Shown here: piece after piece, positions 1 to 9,317 of the stretch
How positions within the stretch are numbered: position 1 is the stretch's first letter
Layout of the letters: every line of letters begins with the position of its first letter
DNA from: Pseudomonas poae
GTDB lineage: Bacteria; Pseudomonadota; Gammaproteobacteria; Pseudomonadales; Pseudomonadaceae
Direction: 5' to 3'
Assembly: GCA_004000515.1 (NCBI GenBank)
Contig: CP034537.1
Span: 1,240,001-1,304,000 of the forward strand
DNA length: 64,000 nt
Position numbers and translations under genes: made by a program
Notes under the pieces: generated by a model
What the model was told of the DNA's origin: nothing
The model's database searches: none
What the model saw: only the letters and a program-made list of their open reading frames with translations

Positions 1-591
1 CCCGCATTCAAGGGCCTGCGCAACCGCCGCGCGTGGCTGTTGGCGCTGTACTTCGGCCTGGTGAACTGCGGCTATATGAGCATGGTGGCATGGCTGCCGG
101 CCTACTATCAGCAACTGGGCTGGGGCGTATTGCCCAGCGGTTCGCTGCTGGCGTTCATGACTATCTTCCAGGTGATCGCCGCGCTGCTGATGCCGGTGTT
201 GGCGCAACGCGGTGTCGACCGTCGCCCACTACTCGCCATCAGCCTGTTGGCACAGACCGTGGGTTACCTCGGCCTGATCATCGCGCCGCAGCAATTCCCA
301 CACCTGTGGGTGGCGTTGTGCGGCTTCGGCCTGGGTGCGTGTTTCGCGCTGAGCCTGCTGCTGACCCTCGACCACCATCGCGACCCACGACAAGCCGGGC
401 AATTGGCGGCTTTCGTGCAAGGTGTGGGCTTTTTGATCAATGCGATTTCGCCGTGGATGACCGGCTGGCTGCGCGAACTCACCGGCAGCTTTGTCAGCGC
501 GTGGGTGGTGTTGACGGTGACCGTGGTGGCAATGCTGGTGGTGACGCGGGTGTTCAGCCCGGCCACCTATCGCACGGCGCCTGCTCTATAG
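1..591 (+). CDS. CynX/NimT-type MFS transporter, 3' part
   Basis: The frame is open from the first base, so the gene begins upstream of the window and only about 196 C-terminal residues are present. These alternate hydrophobic helices with short charged loops, as in the last half of a 12-helix major facilitator. The fragments NCGYMSMVAWLPAYY and LSLLLTLDHHRDPRQAGQLAAF resemble the cyanate-transporter (CynX/YycB) branch, which is usually named from homology and whose substrate is rarely known. It ends with TAG about 100 bases before a co-directional LysR gene, which may regulate it. Inner-membrane location is inferred from the helices. Family confidence is good, substrate unknown. Confidence 0.8.
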   Translation, partial: PAFKGLRNRRAWLLALYFGLVNCGYMSMVAWLPAYYQQLGWGVLPSGSLLAFMTIFQVIAALLMPVLAQRGVDRRPLLAISLLAQTVGYLGLIIAPQQFPHLWVALCGFGLGACFALSLLLTLDHHRDPRQAGQLAAFVQGVGFLINAISPWMTGWLRELTGSFVSAWVVLTVTVVAMLVVTRVFSPATYRTAPAL

Positions 592-688
592 ATATGCATT
601 TAAGATCTAGATAAAACAAACATGCTTCATTGACGGAATAAGCAGACACCTTAAAATTCCGGCTCTCCTCTTGGACGCCGGGCGCCCC

Positions 689-1624
689 ATGGATCTCCGT
701 CAACTGCGCTACTTCATCGCGCTGAACGAGCACCGCAGTTTCGTGCGCGCCGCCGACGCCATGGGCATCACTCAGCCGGCGTTCAGCCGCAGCATCCAGG
801 GCCTGGAGCAGGAATTCGGCTGCGTGCTGGTGGACCGTGCCCACAAAGACCTGCGCCCCACCCCCGAGGGCCAGGTGGTGCTGCAACACGCCCTGAGCCT
901 GGTGCAAGGCGCAGCGCGCTTGAGCCACGAAGTCACGCGCATGACCAAGCTCGATGCCGGCGAAGTACGCTTGGGCAGCGATTCGGTGGCGGCGGTTAAC
1001 CTGGTGCCCCTGGCCATGGCGCGATTCATTACCGCCTACCCCAAGGTGCGCACCGCATTGCAGGTGGATAACTGGGAAAAACTCGGGCGCAGCCTGAGCC
1101 GCGAAGAGATCGAATTCTTTATCGCCGATGTGCGCCACTTCGAGGCCGATCCGAACTTCCACACCCAGGTTCTGACCCCCCGGCGCACGGTGTTTTTCTG
1201 CCGCGCCGGACACCCGCTGCTGGCCAAGGACAGCCTGTCCACCAACGACCTGTTCGGCTTCCCGCTGGCCACGCCACTGATTGCGCCCGGCATCCGCAAA
1301 CTGCTCGCCAACCTCAGCGGGCGGATCGATTTTGCACCGGCCATCGAGCTTGAGCAGTTTGCCGCGCTGGCGACCATCGTAAGCCAGTCCGACGCCATAG
1401 GCCTGGGCGCTGCGGAGGCGTTCGTCGATGAGTTCGCCAGCGGCACGTTGCAGGTACTGCACTGGCGCAATGTGCCGCATGCCCTGGACAGCTTGAACAA
1501 CCGCTGCGGGATCATCAGCCGCGCGGGGACGCGCCTGTCACCTGCTGCGAAGGCATTGATCGAAACTCTGTTGGCGGTGGAAACCCAAGCCGATTGGCCC
1601 GCGCAAAGGTCCCGAAATCATTAA
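689..1624 (+). CDS. LysR-family transcriptional regulator
   Basis: A 311-residue LysR-type DNA-binding protein. The N-terminus MDLRQLRYFIALNEHRSF followed by an HTH at about residues 19-38 (AADAMGITQPAFSRSI) is typical, and residues 90-290 form the periplasmic-binding-like effector domain. An in-frame TTG lies 18 bases upstream, but the ATG at 689 gives the canonical LysR start. Its 3' end overlaps by about 110 bases the convergent desaturase frame, which is unusual. Likely targets are the upstream transporter or itself; the effector cannot be told from sequence. Confidence 0.88.
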   Translation: MDLRQLRYFIALNEHRSFVRAADAMGITQPAFSRSIQGLEQEFGCVLVDRAHKDLRPTPEGQVVLQHALSLVQGAARLSHEVTRMTKLDAGEVRLGSDSVAAVNLVPLAMARFITAYPKVRTALQVDNWEKLGRSLSREEIEFFIADVRHFEADPNFHTQVLTPRRTVFFCRAGHPLLAKDSLSTNDLFGFPLATPLIAPGIRKLLANLSGRIDFAPAIELEQFAALATIVSQSDAIGLGAAEAFVDEFASGTLQVLHWRNVPHALDSLNNRCGIISRAGTRLSPAAKALIETLLAVETQADWPAQRSRNH

Positions 1625-2608
1625 AGCGCACGCCCATTTGTGCCATGACTTCATGCGCCACCTTGGCGGTCATCTGGCGGATGTAAAAGGCTCCTTCACC
1701 ACAAAATGATGGATGCCGTGGGTGCTGCCGAAGTTGAAGCAGAACGCCTGCAACGGCCACATCCACCATGGGTTCAATACTTGGGTTTGCTGGATCACAT
1801 TGCCCAGTTCCACGTCGCCGTAGTAGTGCATGTTGGAGCTGACAAAGTGCAGGCAAAAGGTACGCAGTACGTTGGGACCGATGATCACCACGGCGGCGAT
1901 ATCGATCACCTGCATCACTTGTAAGGTGCTGGCTGACCAGTCGATGGGCGTGCCCAAGAGGCTGGCGATGCCATTGGCAGCATGAAAGCCGAGGAACACA
2001 TACCACGCGCCCCAATGCAGCAGCGCCAGCGGTGCGTAGACCAGCAACGAACGCTTGAGGATGTTCAGTTTGTGCTTCCAGGTCTTGGCCCGCAGCATGC
2101 GGATGAATGCCGACATGAGGTTGTCGCCAACCATCAGCAACCGGGCAAAACCCCACGGTTCACCGTTGGTGATCGCGCGCTCTTCCATATCGGTTTCGGT
2201 GCCCGAGACCTTGTGATGGTTGAGGTGCAGGTGGCGGCGAATCCACGGGTTGATGGTGCTGGGGCGCGCCAGCCAAACAAGGCCCATCATCAGGTTGTGG
2301 GGCAGGCGCTGCTTGCGAAAGTACATGCTGTGGATGAGGTCGTGTTCCAACTCGTGGGTCAGCGAGGCAAGGAACGCGTTGAGCAGCAGGCACGCCCACC
2401 AGGCCAGGTGACCGGTGATGTAGAGCGCCGCCGAGCCGATCATGCCCACTAACGCAAACGCGAGGATGCCCGCGCCGAGGGCGTCCTGATGCAGCAGCCA
2501 GGGGTGTTGCTGGCGCAAGCGCACGCCTTCGGCCAGCACCACTTCACGGATTCTGGCCGAGCGCTGCTGTGCGTTCATCTGTTGGGGACTTGCAGAAGTA
2601 CCGTCCAT
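1515..2608 (-). CDS. Membrane fatty-acid desaturase/hydroxylase, frameshifted near the 3' end
   Basis: A di-iron membrane desaturase of about 364 residues. Three histidine boxes are visible: HELEHDLIH (about 85-93), RRHLHLNHH (124-132) and THGIHHFV (about 298), with hydrophobic helices between them. After HHFVVKEPF the frame runs into a stop at 1670, but shifting one base at the A4 run 1685-1688 continues as YIRQMTAKVAHEVMAQMG, which looks like genuine sequence, so one base is probably missing there. The restored frame runs to 1515, across the end of the LysR gene. It is transcribed divergently from an AraC regulator, a likely control pair. Substrate (acyl chain or alkane-like) is not resolved. 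Confidence 0.78.
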
Positions 2609-2709
2609 GCTCCCATCCTCTTATGTATTGATGCGCCCATCCTGCCCCAAGCGATCTGGCAGGACGCTAGCCCCAGGCGCCAACCTGTTGACCGCAAGCG
2701 CCAATCGTC

Positions 2710-3714
2710 ATGACCGAACCCACCTCCCTCGCCAGTTGGACCCGCGCCCTGCGCAAGCAGCTCGACGCCTTGGGCCTGGACAGCGCCGCGCTGTGCACGG
2801 AGGCCGGGCTTGATCCGCTGCAGATGGACGACCCCAATGCGCGTTATCCGCTGTCGGCCACCACACGCCTGTGGGAACTGGCGGTGCAGGCCAGCGGCGA
2901 CCCGGCAATTGGGTTGCGGGTGTCGCGGTTTGTCAGCCCCACCACCTTCCATGCCCTGGGGTATGCGCTAGTGGCCAGCGGCAGCCTGCGCGAGGTGTTC
3001 GAGCGCATCGTGCGTTATCACCAGGTGGTCAGCGATGCTCTGACCCTGGAGCTCAGCCGCGACGGCGAACGCTACCGTTTTCGCCTGTTGCAACCGCCGG
3101 GCAGCCCGGCGCCGGCGCTCGAAGCCATCGATGCATTTGCGGCGATCTACGTGCGCACTTGCCGCAATCGCCTGGGCCGTGACTACGCGCCGCTGGCGGT
3201 GTACCTGCGCAGGCCTGAGCCGCAAGACCCCAAGCCCTGGCACACGGTGTTTCGCGCGCCGGTATTTTTTGGCGCCGAGGAAGACCGCCTGGAGTTCGCC
3301 GCCCAAGACTTCGACAGCCACCTGGACGACGCCAACCCCGAGTTGGCTGAGCACAACGAAACCGTGCTCAAGCGCACCCTCGCCCAACTGCAGCCGTTGA
3401 CCTGGGAGCGCAAGGTGCGTCGGGTGATCGAAGCGCAATTGCCTGATGGTGAGCCGAGTGCAGAACGCGTTGCTCAGGCGCTGCACTTGAGCCTGCGAAG
3501 CTTGCAGCGGCATCTGGCGGATGAAGGCTGTCGGTTTGATGCGTTGCTTAATGAGTGCCGGGAGAATCTGGCGCTGCTGCACCTGCGCGATCCGCAGTGT
3601 TCATTGGCAGAGATCAGTCACTTGCTGGGGTTTGCCGATACCAGCAGCTTCAACCGGGCGTTCAAGCGGTGGACGGGGATGACACCGGGGCAGTTTCGGG
3701 AGGGGTTGCGGTAG
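2710..3714 (+). CDS. AraC-family transcriptional regulator
   Basis: A 334-residue OruR/ArgR-like AraC regulator. The N-terminal ~200 residues fit the arabinose-binding-type domain found in many Pseudomonas AraC proteins (FHALGYALVASGSLREVF is typical), and the C-terminal ~85 residues hold the double HTH: AQALHLSLRSLQRHL then IAHLLGF-like SHLLGFADTSSFNRAFKRWTG. The start at 2710 follows a short spacer from the divergent desaturase (start 2608), leaving a shared promoter region of about 100 bases. By position it most likely controls that desaturase; its ligand is unknown. Confidence 0.88.
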   Translation: MTEPTSLASWTRALRKQLDALGLDSAALCTEAGLDPLQMDDPNARYPLSATTRLWELAVQASGDPAIGLRVSRFVSPTTFHALGYALVASGSLREVFERIVRYHQVVSDALTLELSRDGERYRFRLLQPPGSPAPALEAIDAFAAIYVRTCRNRLGRDYAPLAVYLRRPEPQDPKPWHTVFRAPVFFGAEEDRLEFAAQDFDSHLDDANPELAEHNETVLKRTLAQLQPLTWERKVRRVIEAQLPDGEPSAERVAQALHLSLRSLQRHLADEGCRFDALLNECRENLALLHLRDPQCSLAEISHLLGFADTSSFNRAFKRWTGMTPGQFREGLR

Positions 3715-3742
3715 GTGGGCTTGTGGTGTTTTGAGGGCCTCA

Positions 3743-3813
3743 TCGCAGGCAAGCCAGCTCCCACATTTTGATCTGTGAATACATTCAAAATGTTGGAGCT
3801 GGCTTGCCTGCGA
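3743..3813. repeat. REP inverted pair (REPIN)
   Basis: Two arms of 28 bases with one mismatch (core TCGCAGGCAAGCCAGCTCC) face each other around a short AT-rich loop. This is the form of a Pseudomonas REP doublet, and it lies between the convergent ends of the AraC and response-regulator genes. It may also act as a bidirectional terminator. Confidence 0.85.
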
Positions 3814-3827
3814 TAGCGTCAGAGCGG

Positions 3828-4193
3828 TCACCGCCCACGGTCACGCTTTAACACCTTCCTCACCCGCGCCACCAACGCCTTATCCTCAAACGGCTTGAGC
3901 AAATAATCATCCTCATGCAGCTCCAACCCCCGCAGGCGGTCTTCAATCCCATCGGGCGTGGTCAGGAACAACATCGGCGTGTCGCCCTTCTGCCGAATCG
4001 CCTGCTGCAGTTTCCAGGCATTCAACCCCGGCAACATCACATCCAGGATCACCAGGTCGTATTCAGCGCTTTCAACAAAGCGCAACGCCGCCATGCCATT
4101 GGCCGCGACTTCTACCGTGAAGCCCGCCTCACTCAGGCCCTGGGCCATGCGCTGGGCCAGTTGGGGCTGGTCTTCCACTAACAACACCTGCAT
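3828..4193 (-). CDS. Receiver-only response regulator
   Basis: A 121-residue protein made of one CheY-like receiver. The acidic pair ED at residues 7-8, the phospho-acceptor Asp in LVILDVMLPG (about 54), the Thr in FLTTPD and the Lys in LLKPFEDKAL are all present. The end, ARVRKVLKRDRGR, looks like the linker that joins an OmpR/PmrA receiver to its winged helix, but the DNA-binding domain is absent and no winged-helix remnant is seen before the REP element downstream. It may be a truncated OmpR-type regulator or a real single-domain regulator. No kinase gene is adjacent. Confidence 0.85.
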   Translation of the reverse strand: MQVLLVEDQPQLAQRMAQGLSEAGFTVEVAANGMAALRFVESAEYDLVILDVMLPGLNAWKLQQAIRQKGDTPMLFLTTPDGIEDRLRGLELHEDDYLLKPFEDKALVARVRKVLKRDRGR

Positions 4194-4293
4194 GCCTTAC
4201 CTCGTGTTTTGATTACAACTTTGTCATCAAATTGTGCGGTTTGTGACCACGTCCGCTGGCTACCGTGACGGCCTGCTTTATGGAGCCCTCACC

Positions 4294-4767
4294 ATGTATC
4301 GCACTGCCCTGTTCTTGAGTCTCGCCTTCTGCACTGCCGCCCAGGCGACGCCGCAACTGCCGCGTCACGCCGAGCTTGATCTGCGCACCGCGCGCCAATT
4401 GGCCGATGCCAGCCTGGCCCACTGCACCGCAGCACTGACCGTGCTCGACCGCGGCGGCAACCTGTTACTGGGCCTGCGGGCCGATGGCGTTGGCCCGCAC
4501 AACAGTGTCGCCAGCCAACGCAAGGCGTACACCGCGCTGTCGACTAAAACCCCGACCCGCTCTTTTGCCGAGCGCGCTCGCAATAACCCCGAAGCGGCCA
4601 ACCTTAACAGCTTGCCCGAACTGCTGTTGCTCGGTGGCGGCGTGCCGCTGTTTGCCGATGACGAATTGGTCGGCGCGCTGGGCATCGCCGGTGCCGGCGG
4701 TGCGGCTCAGGATGAAGCCTGCGCCGTACAAGCTGCCGAGCAACTGGGCTTGAAAATTACCCGCTGA
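4294..4767 (+). CDS. Secreted GlcG/HbpS-like (DUF336) protein
   Basis: A 157-residue protein with an N-terminal signal peptide (MYRTALFLSLAFCTAAQA) and a GlcG/HbpS fold: the AxxLTVLDRGGNLLL segment and the C-terminal VGALGIAGAGGAAQDE segment are the family hallmarks. Members bind haem or small organic ligands; some are accessory to glycolate use. The ATG at 4294 is preferred over an in-frame upstream codon because it gives a complete signal peptide. The next gene, also exported, starts only 23 bases after its stop, so the two are probably co-transcribed and act in the periplasm. Ligand unknown. Confidence 0.82.
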   Translation: MYRTALFLSLAFCTAAQATPQLPRHAELDLRTARQLADASLAHCTAALTVLDRGGNLLLGLRADGVGPHNSVASQRKAYTALSTKTPTRSFAERARNNPEAANLNSLPELLLLGGGVPLFADDELVGALGIAGAGGAAQDEACAVQAAEQLGLKITR

Positions 4768-4790
4768 TCCCTCCTCAAAAGGACTTCTCG

Positions 4791-5201
4791 ATGAAAACCC
4801 TAAGCATGACCCTCGCCGCCCTCAGTCTGAGTGGCCTGTGCAACCTGGCACTGGCGGACGGCAACCCGCTGAGCGTACACGTGCTCAACCTGGAAAACGG
4901 CCTGCCGTCTGCCGGCGTGAACGTCACCCTTGAGCAGCAGGTGGGCGATCAATGGCAGCCGCTGTCAGAAGGCGTTACCAATCAGCAGGGGCGTATCGCC
5001 GAGCTGTTCCCGGCTAATCGCAGCATGAAGCCGGGTGAATACCGCGTGGTGTTCAAGACCGGCGATTACTACAAAAAAGTTGGCCGCGAGACGTTCTTTC
5101 CAGAAGTGCCAGTGATTTTCCAGGTCAAGCAGGCCGACCAGCATTACCACATCCCACTGCTGCTCAGCCCTTACGGTTTTTCGACGTATCGCGGCTCCTA
5201 G
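4791..5201 (+). CDS. Periplasmic 5-hydroxyisourate hydrolase/transthyretin-like protein
   Basis: A 136-residue protein with a signal peptide (cleavage near LALADG) followed by a transthyretin-like domain. The N-terminal motif LSVHVLNLENGLPSAGVNV and the exact C-terminal YRGS are the signatures of 5-hydroxyisourate hydrolase (UraH), which opens hydroxyisourate to OHCU in urate breakdown. Most UraH proteins are cytoplasmic; this one carries an export signal, as do some periplasmic relatives. It follows the GlcG-like gene directly with a good AAAAGGA Shine-Dalgarno. No other urate genes are nearby, so its physiological substrate is uncertain. Confidence 0.85.
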   Translation: MKTLSMTLAALSLSGLCNLALADGNPLSVHVLNLENGLPSAGVNVTLEQQVGDQWQPLSEGVTNQQGRIAELFPANRSMKPGEYRVVFKTGDYYKKVGRETFFPEVPVIFQVKQADQHYHIPLLLSPYGFSTYRGS

Positions 5202-5202
5202 T

Positions 5203-5895
5203 TCAACCCTCGACGCCTGTGGCTTGCCGCAGGCGTTGCAGGTCCAGTACCTCAATCGCACCGTAACTCAAGCCGATGACGCCCTGCTGTTCCAGCGCCT
5301 TGAGCAGACTGTTGATGGTCTGGCGCGACAGGCCCAACATCGCCGCCAGGTCTTCTTGGGGCAACTGCAAGACGCGGCGCGCCTGGGCGATCTCCCCGTA
5401 GCCTTGCGCGATCATCAGCAGCCGATGGGCCAGGCGCTGCGACGTGCTCATCAAGCTGATCTGCTCGATATTGATCAACGACAAGCGCAATTTGTGGCTC
5501 ATCAACAACGCCACATCCCGCCAATACACAGGGTGCTCAGCCAGGATCTCAAGCATCGGCGCCTGCGCCACCTGCAACAGCGTGCAAGGCCCCATCGCCA
5601 ACGCATCGTGGGTACGCGGCAAGCTGTCGAACAGGCAAATTTCACCGAACCAGTAAGGTGATTCGACCAGGCTCAATACCGCTTCCTTACCCTGGGCATT
5701 CACCGCGCTGACCCGCACCGCGCCTTCCAGTACGGCATACAGGCCACACGGCGGATCGCCGCGCTTGAACAAGTACTCTCCCGCCGTCAGCGAACGCAAC
5801 CGCGCCGCCGCCAACAGACTACGCTGTAGCTCGCTGGGCAAGTGGCTGAACCACTGGCCGGCGGCCAACCGGGCGTGCCATTTCGACGCAATCAT
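5203..5895 (-). CDS. Crp/Fnr-family transcriptional regulator
   Basis: A 230-residue regulator with an N-terminal cyclic-nucleotide-binding beta roll (AGEYLFKRGDPPCGLYAVLEG; PYWFGEICLFDSLPRTHDA) and a C-terminal winged helix with recognition helix LAAMLGLSRQTINSLLKALE. No N-terminal cysteine cluster is seen, so it is not an Fnr iron-sulfur sensor. It converges with the transthyretin-like gene (stop codons 1 base apart). Ligand and regulon cannot be told from sequence. Confidence 0.88.
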   Translation of the reverse strand: MIASKWHARLAAGQWFSHLPSELQRSLLAAARLRSLTAGEYLFKRGDPPCGLYAVLEGAVRVSAVNAQGKEAVLSLVESPYWFGEICLFDSLPRTHDALAMGPCTLLQVAQAPMLEILAEHPVYWRDVALLMSHKLRLSLINIEQISLMSTSQRLAHRLLMIAQGYGEIAQARRVLQLPQEDLAAMLGLSRQTINSLLKALEQQGVIGLSYGAIEVLDLQRLRQATGVEG

Positions 5896-5978
5896 GAGAA
5901 CTCCACAGAGTGTCGCCCAGTTGACAGTCAGTCACTGGCCGACAAGGCATGATCAAACATCCTACAGGAGGAATAACA

Positions 5979-6506
5979 ATGAAAAGCCTCGTCGACCACC
6001 TCAGTCAATACGCCGCCTACCACCGCGACCCACGCAATATCGCCAGCCACTTTATCGGCATTCCGTTGATTGTCGTTGCGGTGGCAGTGTTGCTGTCCCA
6101 CCCCGAATGGGCGGTGGGAGAGTTGTGGCTATCGCCAGCGGTGCTGCTGGCGCTGTTTTCGGCGTGGTTCTACCTGCGACTTGAACTCGCGCTGGGCGCA
6201 CTGATGACCGTGTTGATGGGTTTGTCGGTGTGGGCCGGGCATGTGCTGGCAGCGCAGAGCACGCTGGTGTGGCTAAGCAGCGGCATCGGGATGTTTGTGG
6301 TGGGCTGGGTGATTCAGTTTGTCGGGCATTACTACGAAGGCAGGAAGCCGGCGTTTGTGGATGATGTGTCGGGGCTGATTGTGGGGCCGTTGTTTGTGGT
6401 GGCGGAGCTGGCGTTTCTGCTGGGGTTGCGCCAGGACCTCAAGCAGCAGATCGACGAGCGCTCAGGGCCTGTAGCGCGCCGAGATCTGAAGCCTAGCGAG
6501 ATTTAA
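5979..6506 (+). CDS. DUF962/Mpo1-like membrane protein
   Basis: A 175-residue protein with the family opening [20 protein letters not shown], then [10 protein letters not shown] and the later [16 protein letters not shown] segment. These are the conserved His-containing motifs of the Mpo1/YGL010w family; yeast Mpo1 is an iron-dependent dioxygenase acting on 2-hydroxy fatty acids. Four hydrophobic stretches place it in the inner membrane. The ATG at 5979 is chosen over an ATG at 5949 because a strong AGGAGG lies just upstream of it. Its end overlaps the apparent end of cysA, but that overlap is probably caused by a base error in cysA. Confidence 0.85.
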   Translation: MKSLVDHLSQYAAYHRDPRNIASHFIGIPLIVVAVAVLLSHPEWAVGELWLSPAVLLALFSAWFYLRLELALGALMTVLMGLSVWAGHVLAAQSTLVWLSSGIGMFVVGWVIQFVGHYYEGRKPAFVDDVSGLIVGPLFVVAELAFLLGLRQDLKQQIDERSGPVARRDLKPSEI

Positions 6507-7532
6507 ATGTGGGAGCGGGCTTGCTCGCTCCCACAGGGTCTTGCGCAAGGCGTTAGGCTTTTGCCAGACCTTGGGCTTGAAGAACAGCGTTTCGCCACGG
6601 GCCAGGCCGGTCAGGCTGTCGTGGTCTTTCACCACTTCGGCTTCGATCAGCTCGCTCTGGCCTTCCACTTTCAGCGTTACGCGCGTGGTCGCACCCAGAG
6701 GGCGAATGTCGCGTACTTCGGCAGCGTGGTGGTCTTCCAGTTCATGGCGCGACAGCGACACTTCATGGGGACGGAACAGCACGTGGTTGTCTTCACCCAA
6801 GTGCAGGCGGTTGGAGTCGCCCAGGAAGTGATAGACGAAATCGCTGGCCGGATTTTCGTAGACTTCGCCCGGTGAGCCGATCTGCTCGATCACGCCCTTG
6901 TTCATCACCACGATGCGGTCGGCGACTTCCATGGCCTCTTCCTGGTCGTGGGTCACGAACACCGAGGTCAGGTTGATGTCTTCGTGCAGGCGCGCCAGCC
7001 AGCGGCGCAGTTCTTTACGTACCTTTGCATCGAGGGCGCCGAACGGTTCGTCCAGCAACAGCACTTTAGGCTCCACCGCCAGGGCGCGGGCCAGGGCGAT
7101 ACGCTGGCGCTGGCCACCGGAGAGTTGTTCCGGGTAACGGTCGGACAGCCAATCGAGCTGCACCATGTTCAGCAGTTCGTGAACTTTGCTGGCGATCTGG
7201 CTTTCGGTCGGACGCTGGTTCTTCGGCTTCATGCGCAGGCCGAAGGCAACGTTGTCGAACACGGTCATGTGGCGGAACAACGCATAGTGCTGGAACACAA
7301 AGCCGACGTTGCGATCACGCACGTCGTGGCCGGAAACGTCTTCACCGTGGAACACGATGTTGCCGTCATCTGGCGTTTCCAGGCCGGCAATGATGCGCAG
7401 CAAGGTGGTCTTGCCGCAGCCGGACGGGCCAAGCAACGCCACCAGCTCGCCACTCTGGATGTCCAGATTGATGCTGTTCAGGGCCTTGAAGGCGTTGAAG
7501 TTCTTGCTGACATTACGGACTTCGATCGACAT
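6462..7532 (-). CDS. cysA: Sulfate/thiosulfate ABC transporter ATP-binding protein CysA
   Basis: ATPase of the sulfate/thiosulfate importer. Walker A GPSGCGKT (35-42), signature LSGGQRQR (137-144), Walker B LLLDEP (about 158-163) and the switch His in [10 protein letters not shown] are intact, followed by the TOBE-like regulatory region ([12 protein letters not shown]). As written the frame gives 356 residues, the last ~30 read out of the palindrome at 6509-6534 and the DUF962 gene. Adding one T to the T4 run at 6559-6562 would end the protein as KVWQKA with a stop at 6553, the usual length of about 327. I take that as the true end. It follows cysW by 3 bases. Confidence 0.93.
   Translation of the reverse strand: MSIEVRNVSKNFNAFKALNSINLDIQSGELVALLGPSGCGKTTLLRIIAGLETPDDGNIVFHGEDVSGHDVRDRNVGFVFQHYALFRHMTVFDNVAFGLRMKPKNQRPTESQIASKVHELLNMVQLDWLSDRYPEQLSGGQRQRIALARALAVEPKVLLLDEPFGALDAKVRKELRRWLARLHEDINLTSVFVTHDQEEAMEVADRIVVMNKGVIEQIGSPGEVYENPASDFVYHFLGDSNRLHLGEDNHVLFRPHEVSLSRHELEDHHAAEVRDIRPLGATTRVTLKVEGQSELIEAEVVKDHDSLTGLARGETLFFKPKVWQKPNALRKTLWERASPLPHLNLARLQISARYRP
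6509..6534. terminator. Short palindrome between convergent DUF962 and cysA genes
   Basis: GTGGGAGCG and CGCTCCCAC form a 9-base-pair stem around an 8-base loop. The sequence is a REP half-element of the same type as others in this window and sits where both converging transcripts should end. It lacks a strong T-run, so termination is inferred. Confidence 0.55.
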
Positions 7533-7535
7533 GAC

Positions 7536-8408
7536 TTATTCCTCACCGGCACTGTTGCGCAGGCGGTTGATACGGTTCTCGCTCCACTGCTTGAGCAGCA
7601 GGATGAAGAGCGCCAGGATCAGCAGCAGGCTGGCCACCGCAAACGCGGCAACGTGGTTGTATTCGTTATAGAGAATCTCGACGTGCAGCGGCAGGGTGTT
7701 GGTCACGCCGCGGATGTGGCCGGACACCACCGACACCGCGCCGAACTCACCCATGGCCCGCGCGGTACACAGCACCACGCCGTAGATCAGGCCCCACTTG
7801 ATGTTCGGCACGGTCACATGCCAGAACATCTGCCAGCCATTGGCGCCCAATAACCGTGCGGCTTCTTCTTCCTGAGTGCCCTGCTCTTGCATCAGCGGGA
7901 TCAGTTCACGGGCCACGAACGGCACGGTGACGAAGATGGTTGCCAGCACAATGCCGGGCAAGGCGAACACGATCTGGATGTCATGGTCCTGCAACCACGG
8001 GCCAAAAAAGCCCTGGGCGCCGAACATCAGCACATAGACCAGGCCTGCGATCACCGGCGACACCGAGAACGGCAGGTCGATCAGCGTCACCAGGATACTC
8101 TTGCCACGGAACGAGTATTTGCTGACGCACCAGGCGGCGCTGACACCGAACACCACGTTGAGCGGCACCGAAATCGCCACGGCGATCACCGTGAGTTTCA
8201 GCGCAGACAGTGCGTCGGGTTCGAGGATCGCGGTGAAGAACGCGCCGAGGCCGTTCTTCAAGCCCTGGGTCACCACGATAAACAGCGGCAACAGCAGGAA
8301 CAGCGCAAACACCAGCCAGCCAAGACTGATCAGGATACGTCGTGACGCAGCACTGCCACGGCGGGCAGCGTTGGCCGAGGACGCGGCGGAAATAGACGAT
8401 TGGGACAT
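7536..8408 (-). CDS. cysW: Sulfate ABC transporter permease CysW
   Basis: A 290-residue inner-membrane permease with about six helices after a Ser/Ala-rich cytoplasmic N-terminus. The EAA loop that docks the ATPase is seen as [19 protein letters not shown], and [18 protein letters not shown] is characteristic of CysW. It pairs with CysT to form the channel for sulfate or thiosulfate. It lies 13 bases after cysT and 3 bases before cysA in the order sbp-cysT-cysW-cysA, all one strand, so the genes are surely one operon. Confidence 0.94.
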   Translation of the reverse strand: MSQSSISAASSANAARRGSAASRRILISLGWLVFALFLLLPLFIVVTQGLKNGLGAFFTAILEPDALSALKLTVIAVAISVPLNVVFGVSAAWCVSKYSFRGKSILVTLIDLPFSVSPVIAGLVYVLMFGAQGFFGPWLQDHDIQIVFALPGIVLATIFVTVPFVARELIPLMQEQGTQEEEAARLLGANGWQMFWHVTVPNIKWGLIYGVVLCTARAMGEFGAVSVVSGHIRGVTNTLPLHVEILYNEYNHVAAFAVASLLLILALFILLLKQWSENRINRLRNSAGEE

Positions 8409-8421
8409 GTTCCGCGCCTCC

Positions 8422-9240
8422 TTATGGACGTTCGATGCGCCGCTGCAACAAGTTGATCAGCAGCAGCAAAACAAAGGAAACCACCAGCATCAGCACGCCG
8501 ATGGACGTGGCGCCGCGGTAGTCGTATTGGTCCAGCTTGACCATGATCAGCAGCGGCAGGATCTCGGTTTTCATCGGCATGTTGCCGGCGATGAAAATTA
8601 CCGAACCGTACTCGCCGACGCCACGGGCAAACGCCAGGGCGAAGCCGGTCAACCAGGCAGGCAGCAACGCGGGTACGAGGATGTAGCGAAACACCTGCAA
8701 CGGCTTGGCACCCAGGCAGGCAGCGGCTTCTTCGACTTCCCGAGGGATATCGGCCAGTACCGGTTGCACCGTACGCACCACGAACGGCAGCGTGACGAAG
8801 GTCAGCGCAAGGGTGATGCCAAGCGGGGTGTAGGCGATCTTGAAGCCCAGGTCTGCGGCAAACTGGCCGACCAGGCCGTTAGGCGTGTACAAGGCCGTCA
8901 GCGCGATACCGGCGACGGCGGTAGGCAGGGCGAACGGCAGGTCGATCATCGCGTCGATGATCTTGCGGCCGGGGAAGGTGTAGCGCACCAGCACCCAGGC
9001 TAGCAGCGTGCCGATCACGCCGTTGATCAACGCGGCATAAAGCGCGGTGCTGAAGCTCAGCTTCAAAGCCGCCAGCACGCGCGGTGCGGAGATGATGTTC
9101 CAGAACTGATCCCAGGTGAGTTGAGCGGCGTGTACAAACATCGCCGCAAGGGGGATGAGTACGATCAGGCTGAGGTACACCACGGTGTAGCCCAGCGTCA
9201 GCCCGAAGCCGGGTATGACGGGGGAGATACGACGCGACAT
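8422..9240 (-). CDS. cysT: Sulfate ABC transporter permease CysT (CysU)
   Basis: A 272-residue permease with the CysT hallmarks [21 protein letters not shown] near the start, [19 protein letters not shown], and the EAA-type docking loop [19 protein letters not shown]. About six membrane helices. It is the first permease of the sulfate operon, 77 bases downstream of the binding-protein gene sbp. Expected to be induced on sulfur limitation through CysB, by knowledge of the family; no CysB site was confidently located. Confidence 0.94.
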   Translation of the reverse strand: MSRRISPVIPGFGLTLGYTVVYLSLIVLIPLAAMFVHAAQLTWDQFWNIISAPRVLAALKLSFSTALYAALINGVIGTLLAWVLVRYTFPGRKIIDAMIDLPFALPTAVAGIALTALYTPNGLVGQFAADLGFKIAYTPLGITLALTFVTLPFVVRTVQPVLADIPREVEEAAACLGAKPLQVFRYILVPALLPAWLTGFALAFARGVGEYGSVIFIAGNMPMKTEILPLLIMVKLDQYDYRGATSIGVLMLVVSFVLLLLINLLQRRIERP

Positions 9241-9317
9241 AAGAGTCCTTGATTAGGGAAACTGACACACAAAACCCGCAGGTGAATGCGGGCTCTATGG
9301 GCGGGTTGCTGCTGGGC

